Assembly (NCBI GenBank): GCA_930367215.1
Contig: OV884058.1
Coordinates: 218,530,208 to 218,594,207, forward strand
Source of the DNA: Pollenia angustigena
Taxonomy: Eukaryota; Arthropoda; Insecta; Diptera; Polleniidae
DNA: 64,000 bases
Direction: 5' to 3'
The notes beneath the pieces are model-generated. The model saw only the letters and a program-made list of their open reading frames with translations. It was not told the origin of the DNA and ran no database searches. Below, one piece after another: positions 1 to 11,439 of the stretch. The stretch's first letter is position 1; each line of letters begins with the position of its first letter. The position numbers and the translations under genes are program-made.

Positions 1-509
1 TGAATTACTGGTGCACGTTGCCAATTTGCTGCAAAAAGATTTTGTGCTTGAATGATGTTTAGAGTTAAAAAAAAAACAAGTTAGAGTGCTATATTCGGTT
101 CTGCCGAATCTTTGATACCCTCCACCGACCGTTCGAATGTTTTAAGAGTAATATCTATATGATGTCTATCTATTATTATAATCTTTATAAAAACAGACAT
201 CTGCATTAAAATTGGTTGCGGCTTAGACCTATATTAAATAATTGACTGACAATCAGAAAGTTTTATGACTTTTTTTTAGCAATTTTTACTAGCTTGATTA
301 AATTATCATGATTCGTAACAGTTTGAGCCGCACTTAAATGATTTTCAGGAGGGGAATTTATATTGGAGCCATGGTAAGTCATCCTAAAATGCTGCAGATT
401 GGTATCTGGTTTTAAAAACATAAATTTCAATAGATATCAAAAAAGCGGTGCAATTAGTTTTAGCATTTACAGTGAATTTCAGAAGTCTGCTAAATATGGG
501 ATCTAAGGT
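1..509 (+). repeat. Dispersed hairpin repeat, 5' part
   Basis: From about position 78 this matches the start of a repeat seen many times in the window: a tract ending in a TTCGG/CCGAA hairpin, then a 'gataccctccacc' motif, then text like that at 20 kb. Bases 1-77 show nothing recognisable. No coding potential seen. The family is named here only by its hairpin; its transposon class is not known to me. Confidence 0.6.
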
Positions 510-782
510 AATGGGTGTGTTCGTAAATGCATAACTGCTCGATTATTCGACTTTTTTCAATAACCGGTTTTCGAATATTCCGAATAGTTGATATTTAAAA
601 AAAACCGGGTTTCGGTTAAGCATTTTAAAAATAACCGGTTAACCGGTTTTAATTTGAATGCATAAGAATACAAAAATCAAATTAGTATTTATAGCAAAAA
701 GTTAATTAAAATCAAAACAAAACAATTCACGAAGCTAAGGAACCAACAAAATACATCGATATGACTTAAGTTATGTTCAGAC

Positions 783-2240
783 TAGTGTTTGGGGTCCGGG
801 ATTTCCCGGGTCTGATTTTCTGACGGGAATTCCCGGGAATTTTTTTTTATTTTTCCCGGGAAATCCGGGAATTTCATAAAATAAGCAATTTTACATAAAA
901 AACGTTAATTTTTTTTGTTTTTTTTATTTATAAAAAATATTTAAAACAAAACTTCAGTTGCTCAAAGTGATTTGTTTAATTTATTTTGCCCGTAAAAATA
1001 GATTTTTCCTTTGATAAGCGCTTTTAAATTTAAATTGTTGACATTACTGTAAAAAGACAAAAACGAAGTGGAGAAATAGAATGTCCAGTGACTTACTCAA
1101 CGCATTAGTGGTTTTAAAAACCACATTTTTAAAAAACTATGAATGTTTTATTGTATGTTTTCTTTAAGATTTATCTTTCTTACGGCCATTTTCACCAAGT
1201 TCGGTTAAAACTAACTTTCAATTAAAGTTCCGGTTACCAATATGTTTTGACAGCTATAACCGATAGTTAATTATAACCGAACTAGGTGAAAATGGCCGAT
1301 AAAAGAGGTGATATTTGATAAAAATTATTCCAAAAAAATTTTCTTACATGCTCTGTTTTCTAAGGAAGAGTTCAAAGAGAAATATGTTATTCGGTTTAAA
1401 GGTAAATTTTTATTTTAATCATGATTCAGTTAAATTATTACGGAAAAAATTTCACGTTCGAAATGTCACGTATCGACCAAGGTTTTGGCTTAAAAAAAAA
1501 GAAAATACAGAAGACTTTTTAATCAAACCAAGACATTTTAATGATACATTGCTAGGCAAAATTCTGAAAGTATTTTGACTAAAAAATTGTGCCAGGTTTC
1601 GCTGAATTACGCCTTTTTATACATGGCCACGAAAACTACTTCTGTTTTTTTTCACGGTCGAACCGTTACTTCTTTTGACATTATCTTTGACCTAGAATCG
1701 CGCCCTCCATAAACTTTAGCACAGATAACAGTGCTTTCTTAGTACAATAATTTAAGGGTTAAGAAAACGTCAAAATATTTTTTGCTTAAAATGTTATTGC
1801 ATTTTTGGAGCGTACGACTGTCACGTTCAACACTTTGGAATTACCCATATGTATGTTAGTTTTTTGTTTAAGTTTGGTAACGAAGATCTCTATTTTTAAC
1901 ATATTTTTATTTTTTGAATTTATTCTATGAGCTAAATTTCAGTTATGTATTTTTATAAAGCTTTTTTGTAATAGTCCTATTTCTTAAATTTTTCAGAAAT
2001 GACTTTATACACTATTTTTTTAATTTTTGATTGTGTTTTGTATATTTAAATAGTTTTACACAAGCAAATTGGTGATACACATATTGTTCATTTTTAACAA
2101 AACTGTTTTAAACAAAAATTTTGTAAAATTTTAATGACTTTTTTATGAATATTTTTGATAAAAAAAATTTCCCGGGATAAATAAATATTTTTTTTCCCGT
2201 GTCCCTGGAAATGAAAAAGTCCGGGAATACCCAAACACTA
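783..2240. mobile_element. hAT-type DNA transposon, 1458 bp, non-autonomous
   Basis: Exact 8-bp target duplication GTTCAGAC at 775-782 and 2241-2248. The termini are inverted, TAGTGTTTGGG and CCCAAACACTA, and fit the hAT end rule YARNG. Both subterminal regions carry CCCGGG-containing repeats. The 87-codon ORF at 1315-1578 inside has no recognisable domain, so the copy is probably non-autonomous. The perfect duplication suggests a fairly young insertion. Confidence 0.88.
1183..1298. mobile_element. 116-bp MITE nested in the hAT element
   Basis: Inverted ends of about 24 bp: CGGCCATTTTCACC at 1183 and its complement ending at 1298, continuing into matched TTCGGTT/AACCGAA. One mismatch is seen within the arms. 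It is too small to code. Target duplication not resolved; superfamily unknown. Confidence 0.7.
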
Positions 2241-3589
2241 GTTCAGACCTAACAAATATTTGACGATAGTATCCAAAAAAGTGTGACCAGTAAAAAAATA
2301 GCTGTAGAAGTTTTGAAATCTTTGGTTTCAAAAAATTATAGGAATTTAATAAATTTTTCATTTGAGATATTCCCCCAATTTTATTTTAAACGATTTTTTG
2401 GTGGTTAAGCATATCTATATGAATCAGTATTCTTCAAACATATTTTTGAAAAGTTGCAAACTTGACCTCTTATCCAGAATTATATGTTTCAAATTATTTG
2501 GTTTCAGCATTATAAAAACGAATAGTAATATGAACATGGTTTTTGTATGAAATATCTGTCAATTCGTCGATCACAATTTAAATCCTTCCATGACATTGTT
2601 TGATTCCTTCAATTTTGTTTTAAGTTCTTGGTGTTTTAATAAATAAAACTGAAAAATTTTTCCACACCGTTGATTCCGTCGGTATGTTATCGTTTTTAAC
2701 ATGGAGATATGCTGGAACTACTTAACAGCCGTACCTTAACAAATGCGGAAGGCGGAACGTTTTCTTCCGCTTAGCTTTTACGCTGATATGCCATACCTAA
2801 GCAAGAACATCAATGTTGTGCCACAAACAGAAGTGTTAACTTTCTTGTTTAATAAAACCCACATAATAGAAAAAAAGAAGAGAAAAATCCGCTAGATTGT
2901 CGAAAAAATAGCTAAATTGACATTATTTATTACCAAAGCGGCAAACTTCACTATTAATAGCTCTATCAAAATCGGATTTTCCAATTGTAAAGCATTGACG
3001 CCGCGCTATTTAGGGATGCTTCATACAAATTGTATGGGCATGAGAATTTTCGACAGCTAGACGACGCTTTCCGCTCTTGTTTAGGTATGGCTGTAAGAGT
3101 TTTCATTCATTATTGGCGGCATATTTTAGTATAGTATTATTGGCAGTCTCTTAAATACTACTTAGAACAGAGTCAAGTTTTACTTGGCGTATATTTATGT
3201 CAAGCTTGTGGACTAATTAAAGGTGAATAATAAGTCGTGACGTTAAAGAACCTTTGCAACTTATAATTTTATGTCCCTTTAAGCACCATTGTCTTTTAAA
3301 TCAGTTCGAATATTAATAATACTGTCAAATTGCAAATTAAATACTTTTAAGTTGAAAAATCTTTTTTGTAGTATTTTTATTTGTTTTTGGTTTTTGTTAC
3401 AAGAACACATGTTTCTATAAGCGATTTTTATTTACATTGCTCATAATGTTTTTGTTTGACTTTTGTTACATTTTGTTTTGACATTCTTTATAATAAGTTT
3501 AAGTTTGCCAAATATTCAAGTAGAAAAATACTTAAATTACGGGTACATTTTTAACAAAAGTAAGGAAAACGTATATAAATTACACATTA

Positions 3590-3660
3590 CTAAAATAACC
3601 GGTTTATTTTACCAAAATAACCGGTTTATTTTACCAAAATAACCGGTTTATTCGATATTC
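3590..3660. repeat. 22-bp tandem repeat, about three copies
   Basis: Three consecutive units of AAAATAACCGGTTTATTTTA form the inner part of the right arm of the surrounding inverted-repeat element. They probably act as subterminal repeats, which transposases often bind. Confidence 0.7.
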
Positions 3661-3751
3661 GGAAAATGGAAATTTTTAAATATTCGATTTGGGCAAAACT
3701 AAAATAACCGGTTAAAACCGGTCATATACTATTGATCGATCACCCTAATCA

Positions 3752-3925
3752 CTGCACTGCATCAGAAAAGCACACTTTTTTTAATGGCGATAAAATAATA
3801 ATTATAATTTTTTTATGGTGTGACTATTATTTTTGTGGAGTATTTCACAATTTTTTGGTCCACATTTACTTCACTGATAAATGTATGTATGTATAACCAT
3901 TTGAAATCACTGATGCAGCGCAGTG
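3752..3925. mobile_element. Small palindromic element, CACTGCACTGCATCAG ends
   Basis: CACTGCACTGCATCAG at 3752 is matched by its near-complement CTGATGCAGCGCAGTG ending near 3925. This is probably a MITE inside the right end of the larger element. Without a clear target duplication it could equally be part of that element's arm. Confidence 0.4.
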
Positions 3926-4039
3926 ATGCATTTACGAACGCACTCAAATTATTGACCGTATATCACAAAATTCATAACATTTTTTCTGGCCATATAAAAC
4001 TAAGTTGGAAGAAATTTAACCACAATACATAAATATATA

Positions 4040-4197
4040 TAGGCGTATTTAAATCATTTACCAGAGTGGGCTTTATATGGGGCCTATGGTAAATTATGGA
4101 CCGCTCACACGAAATTTACTAGTGCTATTTCTAGTCCTATAAAACTGTGAAGTATTCAATTTTATTCTGCATTACACAGGGAAACAAATTAAAACTT
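4040..4197 (+). repeat. Dispersed hairpin-repeat body unit
   Basis: A ~150-bp unit beginning 'tatggggcctatggtaaatt' and containing 'tctagtcctataaaactgtg'. The same unit recurs at 5100-5340, 14480-14900, 20020-20480 and, inverted, in 22.4-23.1 kb. It is interrupted at its 3' side by the foldback element at 4198. Confidence 0.7.
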
Positions 4198-5087
4198 ATT
4201 TTGCGGTCTGGAATTTGATTGCAAATTTTTACTAACTTGAATCCGCTGATTTCAAATCCACTTTTCTCTATCAGCTCGACTTTTCGAGATATACCGTTAT
4301 GTCGAAAACTAAGGCACTTTCACTACATTAATTGCAATAACTTAAAAACAGTTGACCATATTCAGTTGACATATAAATCCGAAACTCGGCAAAAATATTA
4401 TCTTTAAGCCGTGCTTACATTGTTTTAAGATTTTCCATATTTGTAGTTTCAGAGATATCGTTGAATTTTTAAAGAAAAAATAGGAACATTTTGAAAAAAA
4501 AAACAATTTTTTGTTCTTTAAAAATTCATAAAAAATAAAAACGCTAGAAAAATCACAGTTTTGATCTAAAAACATTTAGCTTAACACAATTTCGAATGAA
4601 CTGAGTTTTATTTCATTGTAATCTGTGCACAACTTCTTATTTTATTCAGAATTTACTGAGAAAACTGAATATAAATTTCCATACATGCCGAGTTTCGGAT
4701 TTTTTAACTGAATATGGTCAACCGTTTTCAAGTTATTTCAATAAATGTAGTGAAAGTGCCATAATTTTGGACATAACGGTATATGTCGAAAAATAGAGCT
4801 GATAGCAAGGCGAATTCATGTAAACGGTGGTGTCGATACTACAACAAGTAACAAAACCAAAAACACAACAATGTATTTTGTTGCTGCTTTCGTTGGCCGA
4901 TATGTCAAAAACACAAGTAACTTTTGACATTCCTCTCTCCAATTTAAAGAAAAAAGTAGCACAGCTGTGCTTTCAACGCCACCTGGAAAACGAATTCGCC
5001 TTGGCTGATAGAGAAAAATGGAAATTATATTTGAAATCAGCGACCTCAAGTTAGAAAAAATTTGCAATCAAATTCCAGACCGCAAAA
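4198..5087. mobile_element. Foldback element with ~190-bp inverted arms
   Basis: The left arm starts TTTTGCGGTCTGGAATTTG. Its complement ends at about 5087, and pairing continues inward for roughly 190 bp once the MITE at 4806-5003 is removed from the right arm. Examples are the 'gtcgaaaa/ccgttatgtc' and 'ggtcaac/gttgacc' blocks at 4280-4380 and 4680-4790. The centre (4400-4680) is unpaired and non-coding. Confidence 0.75.
4806..5003. mobile_element. 198-bp hAT-type MITE (CAAGGCGAAT family), copy 1
   Basis: Exact 8-bp target duplication GCTGATAG at 4798-4805 and 5004-5011. The ends CAAGGCGAATTC and GAATTCGCCTTG are inverted and fit YARNG. A second copy lies in the opposite orientation at 19057-19253. 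Two shadow ORFs run through it and are not genes. Confidence 0.88.
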
Positions 5088-5418
5088 TGCCTGTTCCGCA
5101 TTTTAAGGTGTACTAACATTTTTTTCGGAAGTAGGGTTTATAAGGGGCCTAGTGTAAATTATGGACCAATCTTCATGAAATTTCACAGTTCCATTTCTAG
5201 TCTTATAAAATTGTGACGTGCCAAATTTTGTTATGATAGGCATTATTAATTATGGATAAGGGCTTATATGGGGCCTATGGTAAATTATGGACCGATTTTC
5301 ACGAAATTTTACAGTGTGATTTCTAATTAAATCAAACGAACTTTCTGTTCCACCATTATGTAAGTTTTTGTAACAAAATTATAAATTTCACCCCTTTGGG
5401 TGAATGAAGGTATACTAA
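5088..5418 (+). repeat. Dispersed hairpin repeat, body unit, continued
   Basis: Continuation of the repeat interrupted by the foldback: two body units ('ggggcctatggtaaattatg') followed by the junction with the inverted second half that resumes at 5747. No gene seen. Confidence 0.65.
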
Positions 5419-5743
5419 AGCTGGAGGACCATACCACGTGTTTTCGCCTTCACGCAGCGCATGCTTTTCTAACCTTACTTGCGTTTTTCCTTTCAAGTTA
5501 CATGCAACGCTTTTTATGCAGCAGCAGCACAAGTAAAAATAAAATTTAATTTGTCAACACCAGCTGATTTGTTCGAACGCTGCTTGTGACGCTTACAAAA
5601 GTAGAAAGTGAACCTACTTTTCGCCTCAAGGCATCTACGCTTTTGTGCATGTTACTTACTACGTGTAACTACTTAGATTCTACTTTTTTGACAGCTGCGT
5701 ATGCTGCTAAAAAGCGAGTAACGCGTGGTGTGGACCTCCAGCT
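5419..5743. mobile_element. PIF/Harbinger-type MITE, 325 bp, TSD TAA
   Basis: Inverted ends AGCTGGAGGACCATACCACG and its near-complement, flanked on both sides by TAA (5416-5418, 5744-5746), the 3-bp TWA target typical of PIF/Harbinger. Removing it restores the host sequence 'ctaagtttgtcattccgtg', which is seen uninterrupted near 22060. The 85-codon ORF crossing it is accidental. Confidence 0.85.
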
Positions 5744-5746
5744 TAA

Positions 5747-6190
5747 GTTTGTCATTCCGTGTGAAACTTTTTTATTGATCATCTTAGACCCCATAAAGTA
5801 TAGTGCATATTCTATCTCCTTGAGTAATTCTGAGTCGATTTAGCAATGTCCGTATTTTTGTCCTTCTGTTGAAAACACGCTCACTTTCAAAAAACTCAAA
5901 ACAAAAGAACAATGTTGTTGTCAAATTGCTTGTAGTTATCCTAAGCAGTTTGGGATTGAAATCCAGCTAAATGAGCTTAGTACGATGAGAGTTAGGAGTC
6001 CAAATGTTGAACCACTAACCTAAAAAAATTATAGTTTTGTTCCGAAAACTAACGTTAGTGGTGGTATAATGCACCGATTGATATGAGATTTAAATAATAC
6101 TGTTATATTTCATGAAGGCCGGTCTATAATTTACCATAGGCCCATATGAGGACTACTCTCGGAAAACAGTTTAGTACGCCTTAAACAAAA
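5747..6190 (-). repeat. Dispersed hairpin repeat, inverted orientation
   Basis: Contains 'gtttgtcattccgtgtgaaa', the 'gtccgtctgt'-like tract, 'gaaaacacgctcac' and body units in reverse orientation. It ends in a poly-A run near 6188. It matches 22030-23100. Confidence 0.7.
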
Positions 6191-7235
6191 AAAAAAAAAA
6201 ATGCTACTGTTATAAAATTTGGTTCGTCACAGTTTTAAAGAACTAAACATAAAATGTATGCCAGTACTTTATATTAAGCATATGTCTCTGGAATCAACTT
6301 TGACATGTTCTTTCATTATTAGCAACGCTATAAAATTTTTAAAATTACTCTGGAAATATTTCTCGTCAACTTTTTAATGTTTTTAATGTAAACTTTTTTT
6401 ATTTTTATTATATACCAACTTTTATTTTGCTCTATTTAAATATAATTTGTGGAATATACCTTATAGGATCGGATCCAGCGTGAGCCTTAGGGGGGAATTT
6501 TGTATGATACAAAAAAGTAAAAAATTTGTTTTTAAAAGTTTATTAAAAACAATATCTGTATTAGGGTAAGTAATTTTTGCAATTTTTGCGAATATCAAAT
6601 TCTTCATCACATAGCAGGATAGACCGTGAAAAATAAAAAGAAATGATGTATTACTTTTTCGCGATCGTAAAGAAAGTTTCCGCACCAAACGCGAAAAAGT
6701 TTTGAATTTCAATTTTTCTCCTTACTATACAAAATTAACATTTAATTACAAAATTTTAAATATTTTCTAATAATTTCATGAATATACCAAGATCGTACCA
6801 TTTGTACGGAAAGAGCGCAAAAAAAAATCGCGACTCTATTTCGCGGTTTTTTTAATAAACTAAATTTTAATGGCAAATGATAGATGTTGTGATAGATGCG
6901 TTGTTTGGCGGATATATGAAACAGTGATAATTTTCAGCAGCATAGTAATATATGCGCGGAACGAGCTATTACAGTTGCACAAGATATTTTTCCATTATGT
7001 AAATCAACTCGCACTTTAAACTTAAAATTTATTTCATTAAACCCAAAAAATAGCTTTACATTTTTGTTATACAGTTGCTTATTTTATGTATTTTTACCTG
7101 TAAATATTTTAGATTTAATAAAGGCTTGAAAACCAAATTTTCTATGAAAATTTTCCTTAATAAACGTTTATTAAATTTTATAATCATTTATGAATATGGG
7201 GGCTAAAATATATAGCATATATAAACAATATATGT
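6191..7235. other. No feature recognised
   Basis: AT-rich sequence without a plausible gene, clear repeat unit or inverted ends. The 83-codon minus ORF near 6.5 kb has low-complexity composition and no recognised domain. Confidence 0.5.
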
Positions 7236-7300
7236 ACCATATATAATTGGGGGATTCACAAGGTGTGCTATCAAGTCATATCGTCATAATGTCCTAAATA

Positions 7301-8170
7301 AGGGTGGTTAAATTTCAAGGGCCGATGTTGATTTTGAATAAAACACAAACTATTTAGGAAATTATTGTAATTTTATTTTATTATGATATATTGGTATTAT
7401 TCAATTATGTATGGAACAAAATGGGCGCCCCGACCACGGCGGCACACCTCCATCCGATAGTCCAAATTTTCGATGACCCTGAGGCATTATGGAGGTTCTA
7501 TGCCGTTAATGTGCCGAATTATCTCATCCTTTAGCTCTTGAATTGTTGCTGGCTTATCGACGTACACCTTTTCTTTCACATGATCTTGGAGGCCAATTGA
7601 CATCGCCATTACGTGAGATAACACGGCCATTGAATTTGTTGCGCAAAAGAGCCATTGTTTCGTTAGCTGTGTGGCAAGTGGCACCGTCTTGCTGAAACCA
7701 CATATCGTCCACATCCATATCTTCCAATTCGGGCCATAAAAAGTGCGTTATCATCTCACGATAGCGAACACCATTCACAGTAACTGCCTGACCGGCCTTA
7801 TTTTGGAAAAAATACGGCCCGATGATGCCGCCAGCCCATAAACCGCACCAAACAGTCACTCTTTGTGGGTGCATTGGTTTTTCGACAATCACTCTTGGAT
7901 TCTCATTCGCCCAAATGCGGCAATTCTGTTTATTGACGAATCCACTGAGGTGAAAATGTGCCTCATCACTGCACGATATGCATTTTGATTTGAACGCCCA
8001 TTTTCATAATAAGTCTGGATAACTTTAACACGTTGTTGGATTGTGTATCTCTCCATGGTTCAAATTGAGTAAGTCTGAAATAGAGAAATGTCAAATAAAA
8101 TTCGGAAAAAAACTTGGCGTTTAGGTGTGGTTCACATTCAACATCGGCCCTTACAATTTAACCACCCTTT
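7301..8170 (-). mobile_element. Internally deleted DD41D mariner, copy 1
   Basis: The ends are inverted: AGGGTGGTTAAATT then GGGCCGATGTTG at 7301-7328, and the complement ending at about 8168, flanked by TA. The length of ~870 bp is well short of a full mariner (~1.3 kb). The N-terminal start around QQRVKVIQTYYENGRSNQ is fused almost directly to DEAHFHLSGFVNKQNC, so most of the DNA-binding region is gone. Confidence 0.9.
7480..8058 (-). pseudogene. Mariner-type (DD41D) transposase remnant
   Basis: Recognisable transposase blocks on the minus strand: DEAHFHLSG, NENPRVIVEKP, TVWCGLWAGGIIGPYFFQNK, WFQQDGATCHT, GDVNWPPRS, then VYVDKPATIQELKDEI. The first Asp is in DEAHF and the second in QQDGA. 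In the sister copy at 15.8-16.3 kb the third Asp lies 41 residues later in LTPLxFFLWG, which is the DD41D spacing. Here about 12 codons including that third Asp are deleted right after WPPRSC, so the reading frame breaks. A second large deletion removes the N-terminal domain. It cannot encode an active enzyme. Confidence 0.88.
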
Positions 8171-8489
8171 TACAATTGCTAAAAAAAATACTGTTGTGTT
8201 TGAAACAAAATAAAATTGTTTATGCTGTGTTCATTGATTCGTCATAGCTGTACAGTAGAATTCTAAATTGTAAGCGGTTGCCCACAGCAGTCATATATAT
8301 TTCTTGTAATTATTTTAAGACATATGAATTTACAACTTCACGACTACCTTGTGAATCACCCAATTATATATGGAAACTTTTTTGGCCAAAATGGCCTAAA
8401 AAAATTATTATCATTATCAATACTAAATTGGCCATCGCGTGGCACAGTGGTATTTCTTCATACATCTAACTGCAAAAAATAGAAGGAGT

Positions 8490-9030
8490 GATCCTACAAC
8501 GATGAAATTTTGCACGCATGTTTAAATTTAAGTAGAAAAGAAAAATACAAACAATTTTTAAAATCCGTCGACTCCTTGGGGTACCTCCCTTGGAACGCCA
8601 TTTTTTCACGAATTTTTTTGTCCTCAATGTACAGGTCGCAATTCTTTATAGAAATTTGACACACATCTGTAAGTTGATCCAAGAAAAAGCACAACAAATT
8701 TTGGTTGAAATCCGTCGACTCCTAGGGGTACCTCCCTTGGACCCCCATTTTTTTGTTTATTTTTCTTCTAAACGTATGGGCCGCAATTCGCAACGAAATT
8801 TGATAAAATTTAGCAGATATCCATAAGTTGATCTAAAAAAGAGCACTACAAATTTTGGTTGAAATCCGTCGACTCCTAGGGTACCTCCCATGGACCCCCA
8901 TTATTCTACGTAATTTTCTTTTCAATGTATAGGGCGCAATTGTCAATAGAATTTGATTAAATATGGCACACGCGTATTAATTGATAAAAGAAAAAAACTA
9001 ACAATTTTGGTTGAAATGCATCGTCTTTTA
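8490..9030. repeat. ~150-bp tandem repeat, three to four units
   Basis: The landmark AAATCCGTCGACTCC recurs at 8561, 8708 and 8862, each followed by GGGTACCTCCC and a ~110-bp AT-rich spacer. A decayed fourth unit begins near 9008. Spacing is 147 and 154 bp. ORFs running through it follow the repeat and are not genes. Confidence 0.85.
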
Positions 9031-9059
9031 TGTAACCTGAATAAAAAAATTTCGTATAA

Positions 9060-9255
9060 ATATAATTCTCATTGAAAATACTAGTAATACTAGTTGACAA
9101 AAGCTTACGGTTGAACAACAGCTCGAGTGAATTTATTTATTGTTTACATTTTTTGTTTTCGTTTATTTATTTTTAAATAACCACTGAAGATGGTCAACAA
9201 AGTTGACCGAAATATTGGGATATAAAATAAAATAAAATAGAATTTTTAAAACAAA
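9060..9255 (+). repeat. Possible retroelement 3' tail with stem-loop
   Basis: A short GGTCAAC...GTTGACC stem-loop (about 9191-9208) sits ahead of ACCGAAATATTGGG and an ATAAAATAAAAT tail. Such 'GAAGATGG...GAAA' loops followed by simple A-rich tails are common 3' ends of insect non-LTR elements. No coding part remains here, so the assignment is tentative. Confidence 0.35.
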
Positions 9256-9384
9256 ATATGTTTATATTTTTTATTTAAAAATTTGTTTTAACTCATGACC
9301 TTATGCCGAACAAAATTAACAAACAATACTAGTAATATTTAATTAAAGAAATGCATTTTATTCATCAACTATCAAATCCTTAAC

Positions 9385-10182
9385 TACCCAGTAAAAACTT
9401 CGTAAAAACGTAAGAGCACCAGTGTTCGAAAATAAACAGTACATTATTTAGCGTTCGGCTCACACACCGAAGAACGATATCTATTTTTTTAGTGTTTGTG
9501 TAAACATACACAAACCTTAATACCGTTCGTAACTATTTTCAAGAAAGAACCGAACATTATATAATGTTCGGTTCTTCGTTAAAAAACAGAACAATTGTAG
9601 TGATACTGTAGAAAAACATTATATTTTAATGTTCTATAATGTTTTTTTCGTGTGTGTATTTTGTTTTTGTTAAAAATGTTTGTTTTTTTTTATCAGCAAA
9701 AAGCGACGAACATTAACGAGCCGAACCGAACACATTGAAGTTCGTGGATTTTCAAAAAAAACCGAACGGAATTTAATGTTCTCATCATTTGTTGAGTATG
9801 ATGAAAACAGCATTATTTTTGTGTTCGAAAGATGACAAACAGGGAAACGTTATTTTTTTTTAATGAATTTCTACACAAACACTATTAGCATTTGTGTTTT
9901 CCACAAATCTACCGAACCGAACATTAAAGAACGATATTTAGTGTTTATTTTCGAACACTGAAGAGCACTACTTACAATTCAACTGAAAGAACCAATGAAT
10001 TTTACAAGGGATGTCCCAAAATGAACGCATTCAAAAGTAAGTCATTATTTTTTTTACCTACATACATCCAGAACAAAGTAGTTATAGAAGTTGTTATAGA
10101 TGTAGTTATAGAACAAATCTACAAAATAATGAGTTAAAGAAGCTATTAATTTTGAAAAAGTAGGCGAAGTTTTCACAGGGTA
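9385..10182. mobile_element. TACCCAGT element, copy A (split by a hAT MITE)
   Basis: Inverted ends TACCCAGTAAAAACTTCG at 9385 and its near-complement ending at 10182. Without the hAT MITE at 9420-9960 it is ~250 bp and matches 30255-30524 in reverse orientation, including the 'gggatgtcccaaaatgaacg' core. Non-coding. Confidence 0.8.
9420..9960. mobile_element. hAT-type MITE, 541 bp
   Basis: Exact 8-bp target duplication AAGAGCAC at 9412-9419 and 9961-9968, with inverted ends CAGTGTTCGAAAATAAACA. Repeated GTTCGG/CCGAAC motifs lie near both ends, as expected of hAT subterminal sites. No ORF of note. Copy B of the host element at 30.3 kb lacks the insertion and confirms the boundaries. Confidence 0.92.
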
Positions 10183-11439
10183 CATCATCCAATTCTAAAA
10201 TATTCTTATGAGGTTGACGTCTTAAGCTACTAATATATGGATCGGACGACTCAAGCAAACGATGAAAAAAAAATTTCATAACATTCAAAATGAATTATTT
10301 TTAATTAATTTATTTTTTAAAGATGTATTTACTTTCTAACCAAGTCGCGCTTCTCCCCAACGATTTAAAAAATGACCAAAAACCTCTTTTGAACTGCCTT
10401 TGTCTCTATTTCAATTTCATCAATAGTAAGCACCGAATTTTCCTGTTTTATAAAATTTGGTAACAAATTGACTTTGCTACCACAATCAATAAGTTCCGGG
10501 CACAATTCACTATATGACACAGAAAATAAAATCATTTTTAGAATTATATATTAAATTCTATTACAATATTTATTATTATTTATTTATTAACGTTAACTAT
10601 TTACTGGTTGCAAATTTTGTTTTCAATTTAAGCGGGTTTCTTCTATACATTTTCTTTTAATAAAATATATGATTTTGTTTTTTTTTTTTTTTTTTAATCT
10701 TATTCACTTTTAAAAACAGCTGTCAACAATTTATTAAGAAATTGTTGTTATAATTAATAACTCAAATTTCTTTAAACCGTTAAGCCTAAAGTTATGCAAA
10801 ACTTTTTTATTACAAATACTAGGGTGCAATATTCGTGACTTCTTATACTAAATTTGGATTTTTTTAAAATATTGACAAAAATTGGTGAATTTTTTTGACT
10901 ATTTAGAAAGAAGAGCCCTTTACCTTTCATTTCGTTATACTGAGAGCACGGAGGTAAACCGAGCTAACTGACTTTTTCTTCAACGAAAACAGCCAATGCT
11001 GAATTTTTAAGGAACATTTTGATGCACTCATATCTCCCAAACTATGTATGCAATAACTTTTTCTTTTCCTTTAAATTAAAAACAAATCTTTGGACTTAAA
11101 TAAAGTCGACACTCAGATTTTTCCGCTCGAAACATCTTCGATATATAAATCTCTGAATTTGAACAAAATTACCATATATTTGCCTTTCACAACATTAACC
11201 TGATTTCAACCGATCTTTTCTAAGAATATATTTACATATATCTTAAAAGAAATGCAGATTTTGGATTGCCAGACTCTTCTCTATAAAATAGCATCATTAG
11301 ATTTTTTGAAAGTAATAATCAAAAAATGCCTTTTTTGCAGCAGAAATCCCATAGTGCGTGGTGGGATGAAGAAATTTTGTCCAAAAAAAGTCATTGCCCT
11401 AATTATAAAAACTCAACAAAAAGGTTAAATAAAATATAA
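10183..11439. other. No feature recognised
   Basis: AT-rich, with a T run near 10.68 kb. No gene, inverted ends or repeat unit found that I can support. Confidence 0.5.

Larger units (their letters stand above)
510..3948. mobile_element. Outer inverted-repeat element with AACCGGTT-rich ends
   Basis: The ends are inverted copies of about 20 bp: GTGYGTTCGTAAATGCA at 514-530 and its complement at 3930-3945. Just inside, both ends (540-660 and 3590-3735) carry repeated AACCGGTT palindromes in opposite orientation. The element has been enlarged by the hAT insertion at 783-2240. A clean target duplication is not visible. No transposase survives; the short ORFs inside look like chance. Confidence 0.55.
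7236..8372. mobile_element. Inverted-repeat element hosting a mariner
   Basis: CATATATAATTGGGGGATTC near 7238 continues into CACAAGG, and its complement ends near 8371 (CCTTGTGAATCACCC then AATTATATATG). The arms are about 27 bp. The mariner at 7301-8170 sits inside and makes up most of the length, so the original element was only about 270 bp. Confidence 0.65.

Noticed and set aside
5586..5843. 85-codon ORF as a gene
   Set aside because: Runs from a PIF-type MITE into a dispersed repeat across the insertion boundary.
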